From positions 1 through 64,000 of the forward strand of contig LVBB01000036.1 of assembly GCA_001603075.1 (NCBI GenBank): a stretch of DNA of 64,000 bases. The letters run 5' to 3'. The notes under the pieces were generated by a model. The model was not told where the DNA came from and searched no databases. It saw nothing but the letters and a program-made list of their open reading frames with translations. Both the position numbers and the translations under genes were made by a program. Positions 16,655-27,306 of this stretch are shown here, in pieces (positions within the stretch are counted from its first letter, which is position 1; every line of letters begins with the position of its first letter). This stretch comes from Phycisphaerales bacterium Planc_01. Lineage in GTDB: Bacteria; Planctomycetota; Phycisphaerae; Sedimentisphaerales; Anaerobacaceae.

Positions 16655-17482
16655 CTAAAGAATCGAATCGGGCAACTTCGTCAAGTGAATGCTTCGGATC
16701 GCGCCGGTCGTCACCCAGGTCGCGATGCCAAGCGGCTGACACAGATCCATCTCGGCCCGGATGTCGATCCTCCGGTCGGTGGTGTCGAGGTCCACAAGCT
16801 GCTCCCCGTCGAGCCATGCGGTGATGCGATTGGGAGCGACACGCAGACGCACGTGGTACCAGGTCTGCTTCTTGAATGAATAGAACGTCGTCGTGGGGTT
16901 TTCCGAGGCATCGTAGTAGTCGATGGTGGACAGGCCGCAGAGCGTGCCCCCCCACCCGCCGAGCACCAGCGTACAGGGCTTGTCGGCCACGGGAAACGTC
17001 AGCGCACAGAAGAAGTCGTTCCCCTCGACGCGCATCGCTTCGAGGGTGATCTCGTAGTTCATGCGAATGACCGGACCGGTCCAGGTGATCCCGGTGGCGT
17101 AGCTTCCCATCTCCAGGTAGATGGCTCCGTCCTTGACGTAGACGTCGCCCTGCCCACCGAAATCCGTCACCTTCCACTGGCCGAGACTGTGCCCGTCGAA
17201 GAGCCGTATCTGCTCGCCCGGCCCGAGATCCACGATCCCTTTTGGCGCCTGTTGCACCTCCGCGGTCGGGGCGACCCCCTCGTCAGGGACAGCCTGCGAG
17301 ACGGCATTTGCCTCGGTAGAGGATCTGTCCGCTGGCTCTGAACTCGAACAGGGGCACCGGCAGCCGGGCAACAATACCGCCGGAATCGACAGGGCCAGAA
17401 CCAGAACACCCCAGCCTGATGGACGAGACGGTTGGGTCCGAGAACACCCCCGCTGTACATTTGTCTGACGCAGCAAAGCCAT
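16655..17482 (-). CDS. DUF1080/LamG-like putative lipoprotein
   Basis: Start ATG 17482 with AGGA RBS; lipobox-like 'AVLLPGC'; 'IRLFDGHSLGQWKVTDFGGQGDVYVKDGAIYLE' DUF1080-type start. Confidence 0.75.
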   Translation of the reverse strand: MALLRQTNVQRGCSRTQPSRPSGWGVLVLALSIPAVLLPGCRCPCSSSEPADRSSTEANAVSQAVPDEGVAPTAEVQQAPKGIVDLGPGEQIRLFDGHSLGQWKVTDFGGQGDVYVKDGAIYLEMGSYATGITWTGPVIRMNYEITLEAMRVEGNDFFCALTFPVADKPCTLVLGGWGGTLCGLSTIDYYDASENPTTTFYSFKKQTWYHVRLRVAPNRITAWLDGEQLVDLDTTDRRIDIRAEMDLCQPLGIATWVTTGAIRSIHLTKLPDSIL

Positions 17483-17536
17483 ATTGTCCTCCTGACAGTT
17501 CAATTTCGTTTGGAGCAGCGTACGCGAGGCGGTACA

Positions 17537-17542
17537 ATTATA
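17537..17542 (-). promoter_or_regulatory. Candidate -10 (TATAAT) upstream of the DUF1080 lipoprotein
   Basis: Perfect TATAAT on the minus strand (plus-strand attata), 55 bp upstream of the 17482 start. No good -35. Confidence 0.3.
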
Positions 17543-17724
17543 CAAGCACAATTGGCCGGCAAAGCGATGTCTCCAAGGACGACGAAACACGCAAGACGGG
17601 AGAACCTGCGGCCGATAAGAAACGTAGGAACCTGCACTTAGCGAGAGCCGAAGGCAGATCGGCGACTGCGGCCTCGCGCGCGATGGGGTGTTGCCTTTTC
17701 CGTGGACGCAACCGAGAAGGGCCA

Positions 17725-19644
17725 ATGAAGAATATCATTCTGAGCGCGGCTGTTCTGCTGACGGCGCTCCAGGCGGGCGCCTTCGCACAAAGCTCCCGTC
17801 TGGCCAATGCCGGCAAGGCGGGGCTCTACGTGCGGTCGCTCGACGAGGTCCTGCGTCTTCAGGACGAAGAGATGGATCTGGCGACGGCCGCGTTGATCGC
17901 GTCGGAGTACTGGAGCGACTTCGTGCACGGCCGCCGGTACATCGAGCAGCTCGACGCCATGGCCTATGAGATCCGCAACCGGCTTCGACAGCAGCGTCTT
18001 GCGGTTAACCACCGCGCTATTCCGGTCATCAACGACTACCTGTTCAATGAGCTTGGCTTCAAAGCCATCCCCCACGCCGACGATCCCAACGATCTCTTTC
18101 TACACTCGGTCATGGACCGACGGCAAGGGTACTGCCTGAGCCTGTCGGTGCTCTATCTGTCCGTGGCCGAGCGTCTGGGGCTGAAAGTCTACGGCGTGGT
18201 CGTTCCGGGACACTTCTTCATCCGGTTCGATGACGGCCGGACCCGGTTCAACATCGAGACGACCAGTGGCGGGGCTACGCCCCCCGACCAGCACTACATC
18301 GAGAAGTTCAAGGTCCCTAACAATCGGGTCCCGACCATCTACATGAGGAATTTGACCAAGCAGCAGACACTCGGGTGTTTCTTCAACAACCTGGGCACGG
18401 TCTATAACGATATCGGGGACACCGGCACTGCCATGCTCGCCCTCGAACGTGCCGTGGCGATCAACCCCACATTGTCGGAATCCCGCGCCAATCTCGGCAA
18501 CGTCTACCTGCAGATGGGTCGAACCGAAGACGCGCTGCGTCAGTATCAGGCGGCCCTTGACCTCAACCCCAACGACGCCAAGGCCTACCACAATCTCGCC
18601 AACGGATACGTCGAGTTCGACCGTCTGGACTATGCGGTTTCGTCCTACCGCCAGGCACTCGCGCTCGATCCAAACCTGGTCGACGCCCACCGCGGGCTGG
18701 CCCTGGTCTACACCCGTATCGAGCGACATCTCGAAGCAGCACACGAGCTCAAGCAGGCCGTGCGCATCGCGCCGCGCAACGGCGACGTCCGCAGCCAACT
18801 CGGGGATCTGTATTATCGCGCGGGCAACTACCGTGATGCCCTTCTGGAATACCAAACGGCCGTCGGCCTTGACAGAAACTCGGCGGAGAATCACTACAGA
18901 TTGGCGCAGTGCTACCGCCAACTCGGCCAGAGAGCGAACGAGATACGAGCCTACAAAGACGCCCTGTCACTGAATCCGAACATGTTGGGGGCACTGGTCG
19001 ACCTGACGAACGCATACGTCGATCGACAGGATTTCACTTCGGCGTTGCCCTACTGTCGGCAGGCCGTCGCTTTGGATCCGGAGAACCCGACGATCCACGC
19101 GCAGCTGGGGGACTTGTACGGTCGCATGGACGACATGGAGAAATCGATCGCGTCGTTTCGCCGGGCCTTAGCCATCAAGCCCGATTATGCGGAGGCCTAC
19201 TGCGGACTCGCCCTGGCGTATCAGAGGACCCACCAGATCGAAGAGGTCGTCGCGGCATACGAATCGGCGTTGAAGGTCCAGCCGGACATGTTGATGGCGC
19301 TGGTGAATCTCGGCAACACGCACTTCGGGCAGGGTGACTACGAGGCGGCCATCGGTTACTACCGCCGGGCCATCGCCGTCCGCCCCAAGGATGCGTCGAT
19401 CCACCACAACCTGGGAGCCGCCTATTCCAACAAGAACGATTATGTCCAAGCGGCCCAGGCGTATCGCCAGGCCGTCACCCTCGATCCCAACTTCGGCGAC
19501 GCACACTACGGGTTGGCCTGTAGTCTCTACATGCTTCAACAGTATGACCTCGCATGGGATCACGTGAACACGGCCAAGCGGCTTGGCACGAACGTCCCGG
19601 ACGATCAGATCCGTGCGATGCAAAGCAAAGCGAAGCGCCCTTGA
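17725..19644 (+). CDS. Secreted SirB1/transglutaminase-like domain fused to a long TPR array
   Basis: Start ATG 17725 (signal peptide 'MKNIILSAAVLLTALQAGAFA'). 'RRQGYCLSLSVLYLSVAERLGLKVYGVVVPGHFFIRFDD', then many TPRs ('NLGNVYLQMGRTEDALRQYQAALDLNPNDAKAYHNLANGY...'). Confidence 0.85.
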   Translation: MKNIILSAAVLLTALQAGAFAQSSRLANAGKAGLYVRSLDEVLRLQDEEMDLATAALIASEYWSDFVHGRRYIEQLDAMAYEIRNRLRQQRLAVNHRAIPVINDYLFNELGFKAIPHADDPNDLFLHSVMDRRQGYCLSLSVLYLSVAERLGLKVYGVVVPGHFFIRFDDGRTRFNIETTSGGATPPDQHYIEKFKVPNNRVPTIYMRNLTKQQTLGCFFNNLGTVYNDIGDTGTAMLALERAVAINPTLSESRANLGNVYLQMGRTEDALRQYQAALDLNPNDAKAYHNLANGYVEFDRLDYAVSSYRQALALDPNLVDAHRGLALVYTRIERHLEAAHELKQAVRIAPRNGDVRSQLGDLYYRAGNYRDALLEYQTAVGLDRNSAENHYRLAQCYRQLGQRANEIRAYKDALSLNPNMLGALVDLTNAYVDRQDFTSALPYCRQAVALDPENPTIHAQLGDLYGRMDDMEKSIASFRRALAIKPDYAEAYCGLALAYQRTHQIEEVVAAYESALKVQPDMLMALVNLGNTHFGQGDYEAAIGYYRRAIAVRPKDASIHHNLGAAYSNKNDYVQAAQAYRQAVTLDPNFGDAHYGLACSLYMLQQYDLAWDHVNTAKRLGTNVPDDQIRAMQSKAKRP

Positions 19645-19719
19645 AGCGTTCCCGCGCAGGCCGGACAGGGACTCGCGACAGGCTGTTGTGACGACGAGAC
19701 GCATATTTGCAGGACCGAG

Positions 19720-20328
19720 GTGGAGCACACGAAGGACAAACCGGTAATCGGAATCATTGGGGGCATCGCTTCCGGCAAGAGCGCGGTGGCCGCGGCGTTC
19801 GGCCGGCTGGGCGCGGCTGTCGTCGACGCAGACGCTCTCGCCCGCGAGGCGCTCGATACGCAGACAATTCGCGAAGCGATTGTCGCACGGTTCGGCCCCC
19901 GGGTTCTCGGCGACGCCGGGCAGATCGACCGCCGGGCCCTGGCGGAGATCGTTTTCGCCGACGCGGCAGAACTCGCCGTCTTGAACCGGATCGTCCATCC
20001 ATTCGTCCTTGGACGGGCGGAAGCGTTGATCGCAAGGCATCAGCGAGACCCGGCCGTCAAGGCGGTGGTGCTCGACATGCCCCTGCTCGTCGAGGTCGGC
20101 TGGGCCGACCGGTGTGACCGGATCGTGTTCGTCCGGTGCGACCGTGCCGCCCGAATGGAGCGGGCCCGACGAGGCCGATCCATGGACGAACGAACCGTCG
20201 AAATTCGTGAAAATTTTCAGATTTCTCTGGACACCAAAGCGGCCCTTGCCGATAATACTATAGACAACAACTCTGACTTCTCGGCACTAGTCAGGCAAGT
20301 CGAATTTATCTTCTCTGAGATGACTTAA
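19720..20328 (+). CDS. coaE: Dephospho-CoA kinase
   Basis: '[37 protein letters not shown]', '[40 protein letters not shown]'; GTG start. Confidence 0.92.
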   Translation: MEHTKDKPVIGIIGGIASGKSAVAAAFGRLGAAVVDADALAREALDTQTIREAIVARFGPRVLGDAGQIDRRALAEIVFADAAELAVLNRIVHPFVLGRAEALIARHQRDPAVKAVVLDMPLLVEVGWADRCDRIVFVRCDRAARMERARRGRSMDERTVEIRENFQISLDTKAALADNTIDNNSDFSALVRQVEFIFSEMT

Positions 20329-20548
20329 GAAGAGTGAGCGTGGTTCGTTCAAGGTGTGTTGGTGTTGTCCCCTTGAGCGGCAGGCACGAGATCGCCCGTT
20401 TCCTGGCTCCCATCCCGTAGAACCACGACAGAGAAGGTCGTCCACATTGACAAGAGGGGTGTTGCCCGCATCGTTAGGGACAGGTTTCCACCTGCACTAC
20501 CCGGGGTACGGGTCACCGCAAGAACTCGCGTGTGCAAAAGGAGCAGTC

Positions 20549-22009
20549 ATGGCCAAGGCCAAAATGACCAAGAAAAGGAAATCAAAGAAGAAGCCGGCGC
20601 CCCATCCGGACGTGGCCATCGAACAGGCCGAAGAGACCCAGGCGGCTTCCGCTTCGACGGCGACAGCCGAAACCATCGAGGTCATCGACGGGGCCGAGTC
20701 GCTCGACGAGGAATCGACGCACGCCAAGTACGAGCGGATCAAGAAGGGCAACCTCTACCTGACGGATCTCCAGAAGCTCACAGTGGCGGATCTGCATGAG
20801 ATCGCCAAGAACGAGGGAATCACCGAGTACAGCGCCCTGAAGAAACAGGACCTGATTTTCCGCATCCTCAAGGAACGCATCCGCCAGACCGGCCTGATGT
20901 ACGGCGAGGGTGTCCTCGAGGTCCTGCCGGACGGTTACGGCTTCTTGCGCAATCCCAGCTACAACTACCTGTCGTCCTCTGACGACATTTACGTTTCCCC
21001 GTCGCAGATTCGCCGATTCGGATTGCGAACCGGCAACGTCGTTTCAGGACAAATACGACCTCCAAAGGACTCAGAGAAGTATTTTGCCCTGCTGCGCGTC
21101 GAAGCGATCAATTTCGAGAATCCCGATCTGCTCGCCGACAAGATCGTCTTCAGCGACCTGACGCCGCTGCACCCCGAGGACCGTCTGATCCTCGAGACCG
21201 GCACGGACGAGCTGAGCATGCGGATCATCGACATCGTCACTCCGGTGGGCAAGGGCCAGCGCGGTCTGATCGTCGCCCCGCCGCGCACCGGCAAAACGAT
21301 TCTGCTCCAGAAGATGGCCAACGCCATCACGCAGAACCATCCGGAAGCCAAGCTCATCGTCCTGCTGATCGACGAGCGTCCGGAAGAAGTCACCGAGATG
21401 GCCCGAAAGACCGCCCCGGACGTCGAGGTCATCAGTTCGACCTTTGACGAACCGGCGTCGCGGCACTGCCAAGTGGCCGAGATCGTGATCGAGAAGGCCA
21501 AGCGTCTGGTCGAATATGGCCAGGACGTGGTTATTCTGCTCGATTCGATCACGCGTCTGGCCCGCGCGTACAACAATGAGACCCCGCACTCCGGACGCAT
21601 CCTGACCGGCGGTGTGGACGCCGGCGCCATGCAGATGCCCAAGAAGTTCTTCGGCGCCGCCCGCAACGTCGAGGAAGGCGGCTCGCTGAGCATCTTCGCG
21701 ACCGCCCTGATCGACACCGGCTCCAAGATGGACGAGGTGATCTTCGAGGAATTCAAGGCCACCGGCAATATGGAGCTGCACCTGGACCGGCGTCTCGTGG
21801 ACCGACGGGTCTATCCGGCTATCGACATCAGCCGCAGCGGGACGCGACGGGAGGAGTTGCTGCTCGATCCGAAGGAGTTGGAACTCGTGTATCGCCTGCG
21901 AAGGGTGCTAAGCGACCTGAACCCGGTCGAGGCGGTCGAGTTGCTCAAGAACCGACTCTCCAAGACGCGGAGCAACGCCGAGTTCCTGATGACCATGAAT
22001 CTGGATTAG
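20549..22009 (+). CDS. rho: Transcription termination factor Rho
   Basis: '[48 protein letters not shown]', '[27 protein letters not shown]', '[16 protein letters not shown]'. Start ATG 20549 with AAGGAG upstream, not the track start. Confidence 0.96.
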   Translation: MAKAKMTKKRKSKKKPAPHPDVAIEQAEETQAASASTATAETIEVIDGAESLDEESTHAKYERIKKGNLYLTDLQKLTVADLHEIAKNEGITEYSALKKQDLIFRILKERIRQTGLMYGEGVLEVLPDGYGFLRNPSYNYLSSSDDIYVSPSQIRRFGLRTGNVVSGQIRPPKDSEKYFALLRVEAINFENPDLLADKIVFSDLTPLHPEDRLILETGTDELSMRIIDIVTPVGKGQRGLIVAPPRTGKTILLQKMANAITQNHPEAKLIVLLIDERPEEVTEMARKTAPDVEVISSTFDEPASRHCQVAEIVIEKAKRLVEYGQDVVILLDSITRLARAYNNETPHSGRILTGGVDAGAMQMPKKFFGAARNVEEGGSLSIFATALIDTGSKMDEVIFEEFKATGNMELHLDRRLVDRRVYPAIDISRSGTRREELLLDPKELELVYRLRRVLSDLNPVEAVELLKNRLSKTRSNAEFLMTMNLD

Positions 22010-22084
22010 CACAGGCATCGAGGCCGTCACCGGAGGACAGGGCGTCGGACCCTTTACGCCGGGGCCTGTAAAAGGTAACATGAG

Positions 22085-22116
22085 ATCCGGCAGGCGTGGG
22101 CCTGCCGGATTTTTTT
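22085..22116 (+). terminator. Rho-independent terminator between rho and valS
   Basis: atccggcaggc (22085-95) / gtgg loop / gcctgccggat (22100-110), perfect 11-bp stem followed by tttttt. Confidence 0.9.
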
Positions 22117-22142
22117 GTTCGCACCTTGGAGTCGGGAGCGTC

Positions 22143-25079
22143 ATGGCAGAGCAGTTGGACAAAGTCTACGATCCGCAAACCGTCGAGAAGCAGGTCAACG
22201 CCCTCTGGGGTTCGAAGCCATATTTTCACCCGGATCCCTCCGGCACCATCGACGGGGCAACGTACACGATCGTGATCCCGCCGCCCAACGTCACGGCCGC
22301 GCTGCACCTGGGCCACGCCCTGAACAACACGCTGCAAGACGTCCTGATCCGCTTCCGCCGGATGCAGCAGCGCAAGACGCTGTGGATGCCCGGCACCGAT
22401 CACGCCGGCATAGCCACGCAGACGGTGGTCGAGAAGCGCATCCTCGCCGAAGAGGGCAAGCGGCGCACCGACTTCCCGCGAGAGGAATTCGTCGCCAGGG
22501 TCCAGGCCTGGAAGGATGAGTACGAGGCAACCATCATCGGCCAGCTCAGGGCGATGGGCTGCTCCTGCGACTGGGCGCGCACGCGATTCACGATGGACGA
22601 GGTCTGTGCCAAGGCCGTGCGGGCGAATTTCTTCAACCTGTTCCGAGACGGGCTGATCTATCGCGGCAAGCGACTGGTCAACTGGGACCCCGCTACCCAG
22701 ACGGTCCTGGCCGACGACGAAGTCGAGCATGAAACCGTTCGCGGCCATTTCTGGTATCTGCGCTATCCGCTCGTCGAGCCGGTCGAGATTGACACCAAAC
22801 GCATAGAGCACGTCACGGTCGCGACGACGCGGCCGGAGACGATGCTCGGCGATACCGCCGTCGCGATGAATCCCGCCGACCCGCGGACGAAATACCTCGT
22901 CGGCAAACAGATCCGGCTGCCTATCGCCGGGCGGATCATTCCGATCATCGCCGACGAGCACGTGGTCCTGCCCAACCCCGAAAGCGAGGACGAGAAGGCC
23001 CGTTTCTCGACGGGCTTCCTGAAGGTTACGCCCGCCCACGACCCCGACGACTGGGCCATCGGCCAGCGGCACGGGCTGCCGGTCATCAACATCATGGCCC
23101 CGGACGGATCGATCAGCGACAAGTACGGCTGGACCGATGCGACGGAGCCTGAGGCGCGAGAGCTGCTCGGCATGGACCGTTTCGAGGCCCGCGAGGCGAT
23201 CGTCGAGTGGTTCCGCCAGGAAGACCTGCTCGAAGAGGTTCGCGAATACACCCATGAGGTGGGCCACAGCTACCGCAGTCACGTGCCTATCGAGCCGTAT
23301 CTCTCCGACCAGTGGTACATCGCGGTCAAGAAACCGATCGAGCATCTGGCCGCCAAATTCGGCGACGGCCTGATCGAAGGCACCGATGTCCCGGTGAACT
23401 CGCTGGCGGGCCTGGCACTGAAGCCCCTGCTCGACGGCCGGCTGCGATTCATTCCCGAACGGTACGCCAGGACGTACCAGGCATGGCTGGAGAACCTCCG
23501 CGACTGGCCGATCAGCCGCCAACTCTGGTGGGGCCACCGCATCCCAGTTTGGTCGGAGCCCGGCTCCGATGCCGCCCTGCCCGATGGTCCTGTCGACAGC
23601 ATCTTCTCGGTTGCAGGGCAATCCGACGAGGGGCCTGTCACGTTTGTCTGCGTCGCGCCAGGCCATGAGGATCTCGAAACAAGGCTTGAAGTCGAGGGCT
23701 GGAGTCGTGACGACGATGTGTTGGACACGTGGTTCAGCTCGGCGTTGTGGCCGTTCAGTACGCTGGGCTGGCCCGATGAGACGGCGGAGATGAAGACCTT
23801 CTATCCGGGCGACGTCCTGTGCACCGCGAGGGAGATCATCACGCTGTGGGTCTCGCGGATGGTGATGATGGGCCAGTACTGCGCCGGGGACATCCCCTTC
23901 CGCGACGTGTACATCCACGCGATGATCCAGGACGGCGAAGGGCGCAAGATGTCCAAGAGCCTGGGCAACGGGATCGATCCGCTGATCGCCATCGACAGCC
24001 ACGGCGCCGACGCGATGCGGTTCACCCTGGCCAGCATGACCACCGACACGCAGGACATCCGCATGCCGGTGGCGCCGATGACGCTGCCCGACGGTCGCCA
24101 GGTCAACACCTCACCCAAGTTCGACATCGGCCGTAACTTCTGCAACAAGCTTTGGAACGCCTCGCGTTTCGCGATGATGAACCTCGACGGGTTCGAGCCG
24201 ACCCAGTTCGATACCGACGACCTGGACATCATCAGCCGATGGATCCTATCTCGCCTGGCCGCCACGGAAGCGGAGGTCACCGCCGCACTGGAGGCCTTCA
24301 AGTTCAGCGAGCCGCTGGCGCAGCTCTATCGCTTCTTCTGGAACGATTTCTGCGACTGGTATCTCGAGTGGGTCAAGTTCAGCATGCGCGACGAGGCCCG
24401 CCGGCCCATCGCCCAGAACGTTCTGGCGTTCGTCCTCGATCGCACCCTGCGACTGCTGCATCCGTTCGTGCCGTTCATCACGGAGGGCATCTATCGGAAG
24501 CTCAACGAACTGGCCCCCGCCAGACGACTCGGGAGCGTCGCCGCCGGCGACGGCTCCGAGGCCCTGACGGTCGCCCAGTGGCCCAAGGGGCTCGACGGAC
24601 TCGTCAACGCCGACGTGGAGGAGCAGATCCGCCTCGTGCAGGAGACGATCCGCGCGGTCCGCGACATTCGGAACAAGTACAACAAATCGAGCGAAGGATT
24701 GGCGGCTTCGGCAGCCGCGCCGCAGGCCACCGCCGAAGTCCTCAACGCCAATGGCGATTTGATCTGCCAACTGGCCAACCTGAATTGTTTCCGGGCGGCC
24801 GAGGGGGCGGCCAAGCCGAACAACGCCGCCACCACCATAGTAGAACAAACGCAGGTCTTCGTGCACGACGTGATCGACCCGGCCGCCGAACGGGCTCGTC
24901 TCGAAAAGCAAAAGCAGGAGATTCAGCAGGCCAAGAAGGCCGTTGAAGGCAAGCTGGCCAACGAGAATTTCGTGAGCCGGGCCAAGCCGGAGGTCGTCGC
25001 CCAGGCCAGAGAGAGGCTCACGCAGCTTCAGGAGCAGTTGCAGGCGGTGGAAACGCACCTGGCGGAACTGGGCGGCTGA
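22143..25079 (+). CDS. valS: Valyl-tRNA synthetase
   Basis: 'PPPNVTAALHLGHALNNTLQDVLIRFRRMQQRKTLWMPGTDHAGIATQ', 'KMSKSLGNGIDPL', C-terminal coiled coil 'RARLEKQKQEIQQAKKAVEGKLANENFVSRAKPEVV'. Confidence 0.97.
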   Translation: MAEQLDKVYDPQTVEKQVNALWGSKPYFHPDPSGTIDGATYTIVIPPPNVTAALHLGHALNNTLQDVLIRFRRMQQRKTLWMPGTDHAGIATQTVVEKRILAEEGKRRTDFPREEFVARVQAWKDEYEATIIGQLRAMGCSCDWARTRFTMDEVCAKAVRANFFNLFRDGLIYRGKRLVNWDPATQTVLADDEVEHETVRGHFWYLRYPLVEPVEIDTKRIEHVTVATTRPETMLGDTAVAMNPADPRTKYLVGKQIRLPIAGRIIPIIADEHVVLPNPESEDEKARFSTGFLKVTPAHDPDDWAIGQRHGLPVINIMAPDGSISDKYGWTDATEPEARELLGMDRFEAREAIVEWFRQEDLLEEVREYTHEVGHSYRSHVPIEPYLSDQWYIAVKKPIEHLAAKFGDGLIEGTDVPVNSLAGLALKPLLDGRLRFIPERYARTYQAWLENLRDWPISRQLWWGHRIPVWSEPGSDAALPDGPVDSIFSVAGQSDEGPVTFVCVAPGHEDLETRLEVEGWSRDDDVLDTWFSSALWPFSTLGWPDETAEMKTFYPGDVLCTAREIITLWVSRMVMMGQYCAGDIPFRDVYIHAMIQDGEGRKMSKSLGNGIDPLIAIDSHGADAMRFTLASMTTDTQDIRMPVAPMTLPDGRQVNTSPKFDIGRNFCNKLWNASRFAMMNLDGFEPTQFDTDDLDIISRWILSRLAATEAEVTAALEAFKFSEPLAQLYRFFWNDFCDWYLEWVKFSMRDEARRPIAQNVLAFVLDRTLRLLHPFVPFITEGIYRKLNELAPARRLGSVAAGDGSEALTVAQWPKGLDGLVNADVEEQIRLVQETIRAVRDIRNKYNKSSEGLAASAAAPQATAEVLNANGDLICQLANLNCFRAAEGAAKPNNAATTIVEQTQVFVHDVIDPAAERARLEKQKQEIQQAKKAVEGKLANENFVSRAKPEVVAQARERLTQLQEQLQAVETHLAELGG

Positions 25080-25100
25080 CCCGACGAAGGGAGACCCAAG

Positions 25101-25496
25101 ATGGACGTGGAAGTTGAACTGTCACGAATCATCATCAATGAGACGTCCGACCAGCAGATCATCGTCTTGAAGGAGCGGCACGGCGAGCGGGCCTTCCCCA
25201 TCGTGATCGGGATTGTGGAGATCTTTGCGATCGACCGCCGGCTCAAAGGGATTACCCCCCCGCGTCCGATGACGCACGACCTTCTGGCAAGCGTTATCGA
25301 CGGTCTGGGAGCAACCATCGATCGCATCGTGATCGACGATTTGCGCGATCACACCTTCTACGCCAAGATCTACCTGCGGCTGAACGGCCGTACGGTCACA
25401 ATCGACTCGCGTCCTTCCGACGCAATCGCCCTGTGTGCGGCGATCAAGGCGCCGATCTTTGTAGCCGATCACGTTTTCGACAAGACGAGTCAGTGA
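25101..25496 (+). CDS. Bifunctional nuclease (DUF151/BFN) family protein
   Basis: 'VVLKERHGERAFPIVIGIVEIFAIDRRLKG...RPMTHDLLASVIDGLGATIDRIVIDDLRDHTFYAKIYL...IDSRPSDAIALCAAIKAPIFVADHVF'. Confidence 0.92.
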   Translation: MDVEVELSRIIINETSDQQIIVLKERHGERAFPIVIGIVEIFAIDRRLKGITPPRPMTHDLLASVIDGLGATIDRIVIDDLRDHTFYAKIYLRLNGRTVTIDSRPSDAIALCAAIKAPIFVADHVFDKTSQ

Positions 25497-26043
25497 ACAG
25501 CGTCGCAATCACCAGCAGTCCGACGGCAATGCACAGCATCGCGTCGGCCACGTTGAATGTATGCCAATGCCGGCCGGGCCAATAGACCACATCGATGAAA
25601 TCACGGACCCTTCCGTCGTTGAACGCCCGGTCGTACAGATTTCCGCACACCCCCGCTGCAAACAAACCCAAAGCGATCTGGACGATCCGCTGCCGCGCCG
25701 ATCCAAACAGGAAGACGCCCAGAATGATCAATAACGCCACGGTGGATACGCCCACCAGGAAGGCTTGCCGCCCGGAGGCAATGCCGAAAGCAGCGCCGTC
25801 GTTGAGCGCCAGCCGGAACGTCAGGATGCCACGGATGATCGTCCGGCTCTGATCGGGCTCGTCGCGCAATGCCGCAAACACGGCCTGCTTCGTCCAGAGA
25901 TCCAGCAGCAGCCCCACCGCCGCCACAGGCCAGAAGACCAGATGCGCGAACCTGTCGGGCAATCCCTCTCTGCAGAATTCCAGGAGCCCGCGACGGGGAG
26001 ATGCCTCCCCTGTCTGCTGTTGGGTTGTCGTCGGTTCAGTCAT
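25444..26043 (-). CDS. lspA: Lipoprotein signal peptidase (signal peptidase II)
   Basis: 'LALNDGAAFGIASGRQAF' and 'AAGVCGNLYDRAFNDGRVRDFIDVVYW' catalytic Asp motifs; hydrophobic segments. Confidence 0.92.
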   Translation of the reverse strand: MTEPTTTQQQTGEASPRRGLLEFCREGLPDRFAHLVFWPVAAVGLLLDLWTKQAVFAALRDEPDQSRTIIRGILTFRLALNDGAAFGIASGRQAFLVGVSTVALLIILGVFLFGSARQRIVQIALGLFAAGVCGNLYDRAFNDGRVRDFIDVVYWPGRHWHTFNVADAMLCIAVGLLVIATLFTDSSCRKRDRLQRSAP

Positions 26044-27088
26044 TCAGTCCTCGCAAAGGGTCTGTCATCAGAGCATGCTCCTTGATCAGCTTCTCCAGCC
26101 AGTCTCGCCTGGGCTGATCGGGATTGATCGCCAGCGAACGCCGCCAATGCCGCAGCGCCGCCGCCTGCCATGTCTCCTCGCCGCTGCGCTGCGCCTTGAC
26201 CATACAGGCAACGCCCAGTCCTCGATAGGCTTCCCAATCGCCGCCGTCAATCGCAATCGCCCTCTCGTACATCCCGATCGCCCGGTCGGCCTCGCCAAGT
26301 TTCAGGAGGCAGTACCCCAGATCGCGAAACGCCCGTGGCCGGTCAGGCTGGATCTCAATAACGCCGAGCAGCACGTCTCTGGCCTGCTCATACTGCCCGC
26401 CCTTCATGTGAGCCAGCGCCAGTGCCAGGGCCACCTCCGGGCGCCCGGGGTTGATTTCGAGCAACTCCTGGTACACTTGAGCGGCCTGGTGGTAGTCCTT
26501 CTGTTCCTCATAGACCCTGGCAAGCAGACGAAGGACCTCTTCGGATTCGGGATCGATTTTCTGCGCCGCCTCGCAGTGACCGAGCGCCTGCACGGCCCGA
26601 CCAGCGTTCAGATAGCACTGAGCGGCCCCCAACTGTGCGGCCAGATTCCCCGTGTCCAGCTCCCCCGCCCGTGCAAAGGCTTGGGCCGCCTCGCGGAACC
26701 GGCCCAGCGCCTGACAGGCCGTCGCCAGGTCCATGTGGTCCTGAAACGACCACGAGTCAAGGGCAGTCGCCTTCCTGAAGGCCTCGGCAGCGGGCTCGAA
26801 CTCGTTCAACGCCAGATAGGCCTTGCCCAACTCCGAATAGGCCAGTGCGAAATCGGGGTCCTGTGCCACAACGGCCTTGAGTTGTCGAACCGCCGATTCT
26901 TCCTGGCCCAACTCACGAAGCATGACCGCGTCGAGATACAGGTCCACCGCCGGCGGCCGTTCGGAACAGCCAAGAACCAGGCATATCCCCAGCACCGCCA
27001 TACCAGACCGAGCCAAGATCCCCCTGTCGTTTCCCTCAAACACGCGCCGGCAGCCTTTCCCAATCCTGCGAGGCCCGCAACCCGTCAT
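26036..27088 (-). CDS. TPR repeat lipoprotein
   Basis: Lipobox-like 'GICLVLGCS'; repeated TPRs. Stop overlaps the lspA start by 8 bp. Confidence 0.8.
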   Translation of the reverse strand: MTGCGPRRIGKGCRRVFEGNDRGILARSGMAVLGICLVLGCSERPPAVDLYLDAVMLRELGQEESAVRQLKAVVAQDPDFALAYSELGKAYLALNEFEPAAEAFRKATALDSWSFQDHMDLATACQALGRFREAAQAFARAGELDTGNLAAQLGAAQCYLNAGRAVQALGHCEAAQKIDPESEEVLRLLARVYEEQKDYHQAAQVYQELLEINPGRPEVALALALAHMKGGQYEQARDVLLGVIEIQPDRPRAFRDLGYCLLKLGEADRAIGMYERAIAIDGGDWEAYRGLGVACMVKAQRSGEETWQAAALRHWRRSLAINPDQPRRDWLEKLIKEHALMTDPLRGLND

Positions 27089-27306
27089 CCTGACGATCGC
27101 GTTTCCCGCCGAGAATCGGATTATACCATTGCCACACCCTCTGTCAAAGGCCCCAAGTCCCCTGGAACCACGGCCGTACCGGGAAACGGAAATGTTTGAC
27201 ACCGGGGGGAGCGGCCCGTATCGTATGGGGCTGCTTTGGTTTCGGTGCACACTGGGACGAGGCTGTGCCTCGTCTCTGTTGTTATGGATTGAAAGGTATG
27301 CATCAC

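Noticed and set aside
20447-20452. Perfect TTGACA upstream of rho
   Set aside because: No acceptable -10 hexamer at 16-18 bp spacing, so not called as a promoter.
21945-24002. 685-aa minus-strand ORF opposite valS
   Set aside because: Antisense shadow of valS; no domain signal.
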